From assembly GCA_039818665.1 (NCBI GenBank), contig JBCBTJ010000033.1:1-35374 (forward strand): a DNA stretch of 35,374 bases, in the 5' to 3' direction. The notes below the pieces were generated by a model. That model was not told the origin of the DNA and searched no databases. It saw nothing but the letters and a program-made list of their open reading frames with translations. Position numbers and translations under genes: made by a program. Of this stretch, positions 5,853-13,375 are shown piece by piece. The DNA comes from JBCBTJ01 sp039818665. Its GTDB lineage: Bacteria; Pseudomonadota; Alphaproteobacteria; Caulobacterales; Hyphomonadaceae. How positions within the stretch are numbered: position 1 is the stretch's first letter; each line of letters begins with the position of its first letter.

Positions 5853-6760
5853 GCGCGCGGGTGCGCGGCGGCGTGGACGGCTTTGAGGCGCGCTTCGTCG
5901 ACGCCGGTATAGACCTGCGTCGTCGACAGGCTGGCATGGCCGAGCAGGGTTTGGATCGAGCGGAGATCCGCGCCGTTGGCGAGCAGATGGGTCGCGAAAG
6001 CGTGGCGCAGGGCGTGCGGCGTGGCGGTTTCCGGCAGGCCGAGAAGGGCGCGCATGTTCTGGACGCGCGCTTGTATGATGCGCGGGCTGAGCGGGCCGCC
6101 GCGCGCGCCGCGAAACAGCGGATCGTCGCGCCCCAGAGCGTAGGGGCAGAGCGCGGCGTAGGCGCCCACGGCCTCTCGGGCGGCCGGAATAAGCGGAACG
6201 GGGCGTACCTTGTCGCCCTTGCCCCGGATTCTAAGCGTTTCCGGGGCTGGGACGGCAGCGGCCGTCAGGGACAGTGCTTCAGAAATTCTGAGACCGGCGC
6301 CGTAGAGCAATGTGAGCACAGCCGCATCGCGGGCGGCGATCCAGGCCTCCTTGGCGTCGTCGGCTTCGGCGAGCATGTCGCGAGCGGCCGCTTCTGAGAC
6401 CGGGCGGGGCAGGCGCGCGGGGCGCTTCGGGCCGGAGAGGAGGGCGATTTCCGCGTTCTCGACGCCATGGGCGCGGCCGAGCCAGCGGTGGAAGGCTTTG
6501 ATGGCCGACAGGGCGCGGGAGATGGAGCTGTCCGCGAGGCCGTCGCGGCGGCGCTGGGCGAGGAAGGCGCGCACATCCGCGGCGCGAAGCATAGCGAGCT
6601 GACGGAGATCCGGCGCGGCGTCGAGATGGTTGGCCAAGAATCCGACATAGGCGCGCAGATCGTGTCCGTAGGCTTCCACGGTCTTGTCCGAGGCGCGCCG
6701 GCCGTCGGCGAGGTGGGCGAGGAAGTCTTCAACAAGCTCCATGCGCCCATCTGCGGGCAA
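5849..6760 (-). CDS. xerC: Tyrosine recombinase XerC
   Basis: The 303-residue protein has an N-terminal SAM-like core-binding domain (about 8-100) and a catalytic domain with the full tyrosine recombinase set: Arg158 (GAGLRISEALSL), Lys181 or Lys184 (RGKGDKVRPV), His249 and Arg252 (HALRHAFATHLL), His275 (LLGHASLSTTQ) and nucleophile Tyr284. XerC with XerD resolves chromosome dimers at dif during division. Its size, lack of nearby phage genes and place beside priA argue for the housekeeping enzyme. The listed start is a TTG at 6760; an ATG at 6742 (MELVEDFLAHL) is an equally good choice. Convergent with the crotonase gene, divergent from priA. Confidence 0.85.
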   Translation of the reverse strand: MPADGRMELVEDFLAHLADGRRASDKTVEAYGHDLRAYVGFLANHLDAAPDLRQLAMLRAADVRAFLAQRRRDGLADSSISRALSAIKAFHRWLGRAHGVENAEIALLSGPKRPARLPRPVSEAAARDMLAEADDAKEAWIAARDAAVLTLLYGAGLRISEALSLTAAAVPAPETLRIRGKGDKVRPVPLIPAAREAVGAYAALCPYALGRDDPLFRGARGGPLSPRIIQARVQNMRALLGLPETATPHALRHAFATHLLANGADLRSIQTLLGHASLSTTQVYTGVDEARLKAVHAAAHPRA

Positions 6761-6801
6761 GGATGTTAAGCGCGCGTGTGCGTCGTTAGATTCCCGGTCT
6801 G

Positions 6802-8970
6802 ATGCGAATCGCGCGGATCCTCTTCACGCTGCCTTTGCCGGAGCCGTTCGACTATGCGGTGCCGGACGAGCTTAGCGTGACGGCGGGCTCCTATGTGCGC
6901 GCGCCGCTGGGTCCGGTGGAGCGGACGGGCGTCGTCTGGGAGGTCGTCGACGCAGACCCGGGAGACCGGGAGCTGAAAGAGGTGAGCGCGGTGTATCCCG
7001 CGCCGCCCATGCCGGCGAAGATGCGGGGCTTTGTGGATTGGGCGGCGAGCTATGTTGTGGCGGCGCCGGGCGCGGTGCTGGGTTTGGCGCTGCGCCATGC
7101 GGGCGGTCTGAAGCCCTCGCCGAAAACAGCGCTGTACCGCCGCACGGGCGCCGAACCAGCCCGCATGACGCCGGCGCGCGAGGCGGTTCTGGATGCGGCG
7201 GCGAAGCTGGGGCCCGCGCCGGCCGCGGATCTTGCGCGCGAAGCGGAGGTTTCGACCGGCGTGGTGAGCGGCCTGGCGGAAGCCGGCGCCCTGCAAAAGC
7301 TGGTCGCCGACGTGGATCAGCCCTTTTTGAAACCGGACCCGTCGCTGCGCGGGTTCGACCTGACGGCGGAGCAAGCGGCGGCGAGCGAGACCTTGCGCGA
7401 GGCCGTGCGCGCGGGCGGGTTTTCACCGCACCTGCTGGACGGCGTGACGGGGTCGGGCAAGACCGAGGTGTATTTCGAAGCGATCGCGGCGGCGCTTCAA
7501 GCCGATCCTGATTGCCAGGTCTTGGTCCTTCTGCCTGAGATCGCCCTGACGGAGGCGGTGTTCAGTCGTTTTGAAGCACGGTTCGGCGCGCCGCCGGCGG
7601 CTTGGCATTCTGGATTGCCGGAGAAAACGCGGCGGCGGACTTGGCGGGAAGCGGCGGCGGGCCGCGCTCGGATCGTGATCGGCGCCCGGTCGGCGTTGTT
7701 CCTGCCCTATCCGAATTTGCGGCTCATCGTGGTGGACGAAGAGCATGACGGCTCGTTCAAGCAGGAAGAGGGGGTGATTTATCACGCCCGAGACCTCGCC
7801 GTGATGCGCGCGAAGCTCGAAGGCGCGGCGATCATCATGGCTTCGGCGACGCCGGCGCTGGAAAGCGTGGTGAACGCCCAGGCGGGACGGTACGGCTCGC
7901 TGAAGCTCAAAGCGCGGCCGGGCGCGGCGCGGCTGCCGGACATTGAACTCGTCAATTTGCGCGACGACGCGCCGGAGAAAGGCTGCTGGCTGTCGCCGAC
8001 CCTGCTCGAGGCGATGCGGGGGACGTTCGAGGCCGGCGAGCAATCGCTTTTGTTTCTCAACCGGCGTGGCTACGCGCCGCTGGTGATTTGCAAAGCGTGC
8101 GGCGAGCGGATGAAAAGCCCGGGCACGGAAAGCTGGCTGACCGAGCACCGCTATACCGGCCGGCTGGTGTGTCATCTGACGGGCTATTCCATGAAGAAGC
8201 CGGACCGGTGCCCGGCCTGCGGCGCGGCGGACTCGCTCATGGGAATCGGGCCGGGCGTGGAGCGTGTGGCCGAGGAGGCGCGGCGCTCGCTGCCCGCCGA
8301 CGCGAAGGTCGAGATCTTCTCCTCAGACACGGTCGAGCACGGGATCGGCGCCTCCGATATTGTCGAGCGGATGGCCGGCGGCGACATCGACGTGCTGATC
8401 GGGACGCAGATCGTCGCCAAGGGCCACAATTTCCCGAAGCTCACCCTGGTCGGCGTGGTGGACGCGGATGCGGGCATGAAGGGCGGGGACCTGCGCGCCG
8501 GGGAGCGGACGTTCCAGCTGCTGTCTCAGGTCGCCGGGCGGGCGGGTCGCGCGGATCGGCCGGGCAGGGCGCTGATCCAGACCTATCAGCCGGACGATCC
8601 GGCGATGCAGGCGCTGGCGAACGGCGAGCGCGACACGTTTCTCGCGATCGAGCGCGACAACCGCGAATTGCTGGGCATGCCGCCTTTCGGCCGGTTGGCC
8701 GCGCTGATCGTATCAGCGACCTCCGCCGAGGCGGCCGATGAGTTTTGCGCGAAGGCGGCCAAGGCCGCGCCCAATGGCGAGGGGATCGAAGTGTTCGGTC
8801 CCGCCCCGGCGCCGATCTCCATATTGCGCGGGCGTCACCGGCGGCGTTTCCTGATCCAGGCGCCGCGCAATGTGGATCTCTCGGCCTATATGGCGGCGTG
8901 GCGCGGGCGTATGAAACCGAGCGGCGGCACGCGCGTCGCGGTGGATATCGATCCTTACTCGTTTCTTTAA
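6802..8970 (+). CDS. priA: Primosomal replication protein N' (PriA helicase)
   Basis: PriA reloads the replisome at collapsed forks. The 722-residue protein shows the 3' DNA-binding N-terminus (PLPEPFDYAVPDEL), Walker A GVTGSGKTEVY, the DEEH box (VVDEEHDGSFKQEEG), the aromatic-rich region YHARDLAVMRA, and helicase motifs V-VI (GTQIVAKGHNFPKLTLVGVV, QVAGRAGRADRPG). In the zinc-binding insertion only five of the usual eight Cys are visible: Cys430, Cys433, Cys457, Cys470 and Cys473. The second CxxC pair reads SPGT and the third ends in Thr. I believe related alphaproteobacteria share this, so it may be a lineage trait. Divergent from xerC with a 41-base gap, and upstream of atp. Confidence 0.95.
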   Translation: MRIARILFTLPLPEPFDYAVPDELSVTAGSYVRAPLGPVERTGVVWEVVDADPGDRELKEVSAVYPAPPMPAKMRGFVDWAASYVVAAPGAVLGLALRHAGGLKPSPKTALYRRTGAEPARMTPAREAVLDAAAKLGPAPAADLAREAEVSTGVVSGLAEAGALQKLVADVDQPFLKPDPSLRGFDLTAEQAAASETLREAVRAGGFSPHLLDGVTGSGKTEVYFEAIAAALQADPDCQVLVLLPEIALTEAVFSRFEARFGAPPAAWHSGLPEKTRRRTWREAAAGRARIVIGARSALFLPYPNLRLIVVDEEHDGSFKQEEGVIYHARDLAVMRAKLEGAAIIMASATPALESVVNAQAGRYGSLKLKARPGAARLPDIELVNLRDDAPEKGCWLSPTLLEAMRGTFEAGEQSLLFLNRRGYAPLVICKACGERMKSPGTESWLTEHRYTGRLVCHLTGYSMKKPDRCPACGAADSLMGIGPGVERVAEEARRSLPADAKVEIFSSDTVEHGIGASDIVERMAGGDIDVLIGTQIVAKGHNFPKLTLVGVVDADAGMKGGDLRAGERTFQLLSQVAGRAGRADRPGRALIQTYQPDDPAMQALANGERDTFLAIERDNRELLGMPPFGRLAALIVSATSAEAADEFCAKAAKAAPNGEGIEVFGPAPAPISILRGRHRRRFLIQAPRNVDLSAYMAAWRGRMKPSGGTRVAVDIDPYSFL

Positions 8971-9159
8971 GAACGCTCTTGGCGGGCCGCGCCAATCCGC
9001 CGCAATCCTGGCCGCCGCGGATTGTTGTCAGCCTCTGGGACGCATGCTAATGCCGCGCGGACTTCGGGAGGCGGGCCCGCCGCCGCCCCATCTAATTATG
9101 TTCGGCGATCGGCCGCGGCGCGCCCCGGCCAAACGCTGTCTAACCACGGATCGGAAGAC
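8971..9159 (+). promoter_or_regulatory. Leader of the atp operon with a weak promoter candidate
   Basis: This 189-base gap between priA and atpH is very GC-rich. It contains TTGTCA (9025-9030, one mismatch to the -35 consensus) and GCTAAT (9046-9051, four of six to -10) with a slightly short 15-base spacer. It also holds a 12-base perfect palindrome, GGCGGGCCCGCC, at 9070-9081. An operon promoter is expected here, but the match is weak. Confidence 0.3.
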
Positions 9160-9720
9160 TTGGCCCAAGCCTCCGCCTCACTGACCAGCGAAGCGGCACA
9201 GCGCTACGCGAACGCTCTGTTCGAGCTCGCGCAGGACAAAGGCCAACTCGCCGACATCAACACCAGTTTCGCCGATTTCGCCGCGCTGGCGCGCGACAAC
9301 GAGGACTTGTCGCGCCTGCTCGCCTCGCCGCGCTTTTCCCGCGAGGACAAGGCTGCGGCGCTCGGCAAGATCGGCCAAAGCGCCGGGCTGCCGGCCTTGT
9401 TGGTCAATTTTCTGGGCGTGATGGCGACCAATGGACGTGCGCGCGACATTCTCGGCGCGCAGCGCGCCTTCGACGAGATTTACGCCAAGCAGCGCGGCGT
9501 GAAACGCGCCGTTGCGCGCACGACCACCGAAATGACGCCTCAGCAGCTAGAACGACTGCAGGGCGTGATCGCCAAGGCCGTGGGCGGCGATGTGGAGCTG
9601 ACCACCGAAGTGGATCCATCGCTGATCGGCGGCGTGCAGCTGCGCATCGGCTCGACCCTGATCGACGCCAGCCTCAAGGCGAAACTGGACAGACTGAATA
9701 CCGCGATGAAGGGAGCCTGA
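9160..9720 (+). CDS. atpH: ATP synthase F1 subunit delta
   Basis: Subunit delta joins the F1 head to the peripheral stalk. The 186-residue reading starting at TTG 9160 gives LAQASASLTSEAAQRYANALFELA, the classic amphipathic N-terminal helix that binds alpha. The C-terminal part (VELTTEVDPSLIGGVQLRIG, then LIDASLKAKLDRL) holds the conserved DxSLIGG motif. An in-frame ATG at 9022 would add 46 residues of low-complexity sequence unlike the family, so I prefer the TTG; its Shine-Dalgarno is not strong (GGA at 9148-9150 or GGAAG at 9153-9157). The gene is followed after five bases by atpA. Start choice is the main uncertainty. Confidence 0.85.
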   Translation: MAQASASLTSEAAQRYANALFELAQDKGQLADINTSFADFAALARDNEDLSRLLASPRFSREDKAAALGKIGQSAGLPALLVNFLGVMATNGRARDILGAQRAFDEIYAKQRGVKRAVARTTTEMTPQQLERLQGVIAKAVGGDVELTTEVDPSLIGGVQLRIGSTLIDASLKAKLDRLNTAMKGA

Positions 9721-9725
9721 CGCTC

Positions 9726-11261
9726 ATGGATATCCGCGCCGCCGAGATTTCCGACATTCTGAAAAACCAAATCGAGAACTTCGGGGTTGAAGCCGAGGTC
9801 TCAGATGTCGGCCAAGTGCTGTCCGTCGGCGACGGGATCGCCCGCGTCTACGGGCTCGACAATGTCGAGGCCGGCGAGATGGTCGAGTTCGACGGCGGCG
9901 TGAAAGGCATGGCGCTGAACCTTGAGCGCGACAATGTCGGCGTCGTGATTTTCGGCGACGACCGGGGCATCAAGGAAGGCGACAACGTTAAGCGGCTGGA
10001 AGAGATTGTCGCCGCGCCGGTGGGCAAAGGCCTGCTCGGCCGCGTGATCGACCCGCTCGGCACGCCGATCGACGGCCGCGGGCCGATTGCCGACATCGCC
10101 GAGCGCCGCCGGGTGGACGTGAAAGCGCCAGGCATCCTGCCGCGTAAATCCGTGCACGAGCCGATGATGACCGGCGTCAAAGCGATCGACGGCATGATCC
10201 CGATCGGCCGCGGCCAGCGCGAACTGGTGATCGGCGACCGTCAGACCGGCAAGACCGCGATCTGCATCGACACGATCCTGAACCAGAAAGAGACGAACGC
10301 GGCGGCGAAGAACGAGCATGAGAAGCTCTACTGCGTCTATGTCGCGGTCGGTCAGAAGCGGTCCACGGTGGCCCAAGTGGTCAAGACGCTCGAGGAGCGC
10401 GGCGCGCTCGACTATACGGTGGTCGTCTCCGCCACGGCGTCCGAGCCGGCCCCGCTGCAATATCTCGCGCCGTTCACCGGCTGCGCGATCGGCGAATGGT
10501 TCCGCGACAATGGGATGCATGCGCTGATCATTTATGACGACCTCTCCAAGCAGGCCGTCGCTTACCGTCAGATGTCGCTGCTGCTGCGCCGCCCGCCGGG
10601 CCGTGAAGCCTATCCGGGCGACGTGTTCTATCTGCACTCCCGTCTGCTCGAGCGGGCGGCGAAGCTCAATGAAGACCATGGCGCGGGTTCGCTGACGGCG
10701 CTGCCGATTATTGAGACGCAGGCGAACGACGTGTCGGCCTATATCCCGACGAACGTGATCTCGATCACGGACGGCCAGATCTTCCTCGAGACGGACCTCT
10801 TCTATCAAGGCATCCGCCCGGCGGTGAATGTCGGCCTGTCGGTCTCGCGCGTCGGCTCAGCGGCTCAGACCAAGGCGATGAAGAAAGTCGCCGGCTCCAT
10901 GAAGGGCGAGCTCGCCCAGTATCGCGAGATGGCGGCCTTCGCGAAGTTCGGTTCGGATCTCGACGCGGCGACGCAGAAACTGCTCAACCGCGGCGCGCGC
11001 CTGACGGAGCTGTTGAAGCAGCCGCAATATTCGCCGCTGCTCATGGAAGAGCAGGTGGTCGTGATCTACGCCGGCACGCGCGGCTTTGTGGACGATGTGC
11101 CGACGGACCAAGTGACGCGCTATGAGCGCGAACTGCTGGCCTGGCTGCGCGCGTCCAAGACTGATCTGCTCGCCAAGATCCGCGACGAAAAAGCGCTAAC
11201 CGACGAGGTCGAGGACGGCATCAAAGCCGCCCTCGACGAGTTCGGCTCGACCTTCGCTTAA
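9726..11261 (+). CDS. atpA: ATP synthase F1 subunit alpha
   Basis: This 511-residue subunit forms, with beta, the catalytic hexamer and carries the non-catalytic nucleotide sites. It begins MDIRAAEISDILKNQIENFG, typical of alphaproteobacterial alpha. It has a beta-barrel domain to about residue 95, Walker A GDRQTGKTAI near residue 170, ALIIYDDLSKQAVAYRQMS as the Walker B region, LLRRPPGREAYPGDVFYLHS, and the alpha signature PAVNVGLSVSRVGSAAQ. Length is normal and no frameshift is seen. It lies five bases after atpH and 22 bases before atpG, as in the usual operon order. Confidence 0.98.
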   Translation: MDIRAAEISDILKNQIENFGVEAEVSDVGQVLSVGDGIARVYGLDNVEAGEMVEFDGGVKGMALNLERDNVGVVIFGDDRGIKEGDNVKRLEEIVAAPVGKGLLGRVIDPLGTPIDGRGPIADIAERRRVDVKAPGILPRKSVHEPMMTGVKAIDGMIPIGRGQRELVIGDRQTGKTAICIDTILNQKETNAAAKNEHEKLYCVYVAVGQKRSTVAQVVKTLEERGALDYTVVVSATASEPAPLQYLAPFTGCAIGEWFRDNGMHALIIYDDLSKQAVAYRQMSLLLRRPPGREAYPGDVFYLHSRLLERAAKLNEDHGAGSLTALPIIETQANDVSAYIPTNVISITDGQIFLETDLFYQGIRPAVNVGLSVSRVGSAAQTKAMKKVAGSMKGELAQYREMAAFAKFGSDLDAATQKLLNRGARLTELLKQPQYSPLLMEEQVVVIYAGTRGFVDDVPTDQVTRYERELLAWLRASKTDLLAKIRDEKALTDEVEDGIKAALDEFGSTFA

Positions 11262-11283
11262 GACGCCGCGCGGATAGAGGCCC

Positions 11284-12165
11284 ATGCCCAGCCTTAAGGA
11301 TCTGAAGAACCGGATCGGAAGCGTGAAATCCACGCAGAAGATCACCAAGGCCAAGCAGCTCGTCGCGGCGGCGAAGCTGCGGCGCGCGCAAGAGGCGGCC
11401 ACGGCGGCCAAGCCCTATGCCGACCGCATGGCGAGCGTGGTGGCGAACCTCACCGCGTCCATGGGAGAGGGCTCGTCGGGGCCGAAGCTGCTGACCGGCA
11501 CGGGGTCGGACCAGACGCATCTCATCGTCGTCATCACCGCCGAGCGCGGGCTCTGCGGCGCGTTCAACGCCAATGTGGTGAAACGAGCGCGGACCTTGAT
11601 CGGGGAGCTGCGGGCCCAAGGCAAGACGGTGAAGATCATCACCGTCGGCAAAAAAGGCCGCGAACAGCTTGGCCGCGAATATGGCGACATGTTTGTCGAC
11701 CATGTCGACCTGTCGGAAGCGCGGGACAATTTCACGCCTTACGCCATCGCGCTGGGGCAGAACCTCGCCCTGCGTTTCGAAGCCGGCGAGTTCGATGTGG
11801 CGACGCTTTTGTTCTCGCAATTCAAGAACGTGCTGTCGCAGATCCCGACCAGCCGCCAGATGATCCCGGCGGCCGCGCCCGACGATGCTGAAACCATCGA
11901 TCTCGCCGGCGCGATCTATATCTACGAACCGTCCGAGCCGGAGATCCTCGAGACTCTGCTGCCGCGCTATCTGAACACGCAGATCCTCGCAGCCATGTTG
12001 GAGAACGCGGCGGGCGAGCAGGCGGCCTCCATGACTGCCATGGACAATGCGACGCGCAACGCCGGCGAGCTGATCGACAAGCTGACGCTGCAATACAACC
12101 GGGCGCGTCAGGCGCAGATCACCAAAGAGCTGATCGAGATCATTTCGGGCGCCGAAGCGCTCTGA
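11284..12165 (+). CDS. atpG: ATP synthase F1 subunit gamma
   Basis: Gamma is the rotating central shaft inside the alpha-beta hexamer. The 293-residue product has the two long terminal coiled-coil helices: N-terminal MPSLKDLKNRIGSVKSTQKI and C-terminal MTAMDNATRNAGELIDKLTL then YNRARQAQITKELIEIISGA, the family signature. The middle Rossmann-like part contains LIVVITAERGLCGAFNANVVK. Length matches the family. In the standard operon the next gene is atpD; here an acyltransferase gene follows, 61 bases downstream. Confidence 0.97.
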   Translation: MPSLKDLKNRIGSVKSTQKITKAKQLVAAAKLRRAQEAATAAKPYADRMASVVANLTASMGEGSSGPKLLTGTGSDQTHLIVVITAERGLCGAFNANVVKRARTLIGELRAQGKTVKIITVGKKGREQLGREYGDMFVDHVDLSEARDNFTPYAIALGQNLALRFEAGEFDVATLLFSQFKNVLSQIPTSRQMIPAAAPDDAETIDLAGAIYIYEPSEPEILETLLPRYLNTQILAAMLENAAGEQAASMTAMDNATRNAGELIDKLTLQYNRARQAQITKELIEIISGAEAL

Positions 12166-12226
12166 TCGCCAGTTTGTAAAGGTTTGTCGGATACGACGCT
12201 GGGTCTGGACCGCCGGACCCGTATGT

Positions 12227-13246
12227 ATGCGTTTTCATCAGCTCGACGCGCTTCGCTTTTTCTTCGCCGCCGCGATTGCGATCGGACACATGGCGGGCTG
12301 GGAGAATTTTCTGCCGGGCGCCGGGCTGGCGGTCGACTTCTTCTTCGTTCTGTCAGGCTTTGTGCTGACCCATGCGCTGGTGGAGCGGCCCATGCCGTGG
12401 CGGGACTATGCGGTGGCGCGGTTCGCGCGGCTCTATCCTCTGCACCTGCTGACCCTGGCGGCCTTCTTGGCCGTGGTGCTGGTCTCCGGCCAAGCCGGCG
12501 ATCTGAACCCCGAGAAGAACAATGACTGGGTGCTGCTGCAAAACATCCTTCTGATTCATGGCCTCGGCTTCACCGAGCATGTGGGCTTCAATTATCCGAG
12601 CTGGTCGGTCTCGGTCGAGTTTTGGGTGAATGTCCTCGTCCTGTACGCCGTGGTGACGCAGCGGCTTCGCTGGGTTGCGCTGTTCGGCGTGGCGGCGGGC
12701 TACACGCTGATCCTGCGCAATCCGGAGTTCGAGTTCGTCTATGGCGAGTTCATGCTGATCGCCTCGGCCGGGGTTTGGCGCTGTGTCGCCGGCGTTTTGG
12801 CGGGCTATCTCGTCTATGAGTTTTTTGTCTGGGCGAAGGACCGGGTCCGGTTGGATTACCGTGCGGTTTCCGCGTGCGAGGCGGCGCTGTTGGGCGCCGT
12901 GTTCTGGCTGATGCTGCAGACCGAACCCGCCTATCATCGCGCGGCGCTGGCGCTGACGCCGCTGCTGGTGCTGTTGTTCGCCTTCGGCGCGGGCGGGGTG
13001 GCCAATGGGCTCGCTGCGCGGCCATTCGCCTATCTCGGCCAGCTCAGCTACGGCGTCTATCTCTGGCACATCCCCGTGATCTACGCGGCGGCGGGCATGG
13101 GCTGGTTCGAGCCGGGCGCCATGGCGCTGTGGCCGCGGACTTTGGCGCTTTTCGCCATTACGATCGGGCTCTCGATCCTGACCTATCGTTCCTTTGAAAT
13201 CGCGTCGAAAAAGGCGCTGATCGGACGCTATCGCGCGGCGGCGTGA
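12227..13246 (+). CDS. Acyltransferase 3 family membrane protein (OafA-like)
   Basis: The 339-residue protein begins LDALRFFFAAAIAIGHMAGW and has AVDFFFVLSGFVLTHAL, the hallmark of acyltransferase-3 enzymes; the His after IG is the conserved catalytic-site residue. About eight to ten hydrophobic segments follow, with LGQLSYGVYLWHIPVIY near the C-terminus, another family signature. Members transfer acetyl or other acyl groups to sugars of O-antigen, exopolysaccharide, peptidoglycan or glycolipids at the inner membrane. The acceptor cannot be told here. No strong Shine-Dalgarno precedes the ATG. Its place between atpG and atpD is unusual and has no obvious link to ATP synthesis; an insertion into the operon is the likely origin. 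Confidence 0.85.
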   Translation: MRFHQLDALRFFFAAAIAIGHMAGWENFLPGAGLAVDFFFVLSGFVLTHALVERPMPWRDYAVARFARLYPLHLLTLAAFLAVVLVSGQAGDLNPEKNNDWVLLQNILLIHGLGFTEHVGFNYPSWSVSVEFWVNVLVLYAVVTQRLRWVALFGVAAGYTLILRNPEFEFVYGEFMLIASAGVWRCVAGVLAGYLVYEFFVWAKDRVRLDYRAVSACEAALLGAVFWLMLQTEPAYHRAALALTPLLVLLFAFGAGGVANGLAARPFAYLGQLSYGVYLWHIPVIYAAAGMGWFEPGAMALWPRTLALFAITIGLSILTYRSFEIASKKALIGRYRAAA

Positions 13247-13275
13247 TGGATTGCCGCAGCTCGGCGATTTGGCGG

Positions 13276-13303
13276 TCGACAAATCCGCTGTCAGCGTTAT
13301 AGC
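13276..13303 (+). promoter_or_regulatory. Candidate promoter upstream of extended atpD
   Basis: In the 129-base gap after the acyltransferase gene, TCGACA (13276-13281, five of six to the -35 box) is followed after 16 bases by TATAGC (13298-13303, four of six to the -10 box). A promoter here would let atpD and atpC be expressed independently of atpHAG. Sequence match alone is modest evidence. Confidence 0.35.
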
Positions 13304-13375
13304 CAAGCGCCAACGCACGGAGGACGCTCCGGGGCGGACCTTGTCATGTCCGCACGCGTTTCACGAGGCCGATAG

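Noticed and set aside
5849..6760. Phage or integrative-element integrase
   Set aside because: Size, motif set and position next to priA and the atp operon fit housekeeping XerC; no attachment site, tRNA or cargo genes are nearby.
6789..6810. Two GANTC sites (GATTC, GAATC) around the priA start as CcrM control sites
   Set aside because: Two short sites are expected by chance and nothing else supports methylation control.
9801..10808. Long minus-strand open frame opposite atpA
   Set aside because: Arg/His/Asp-rich shadow of atpA without recognisable domains.
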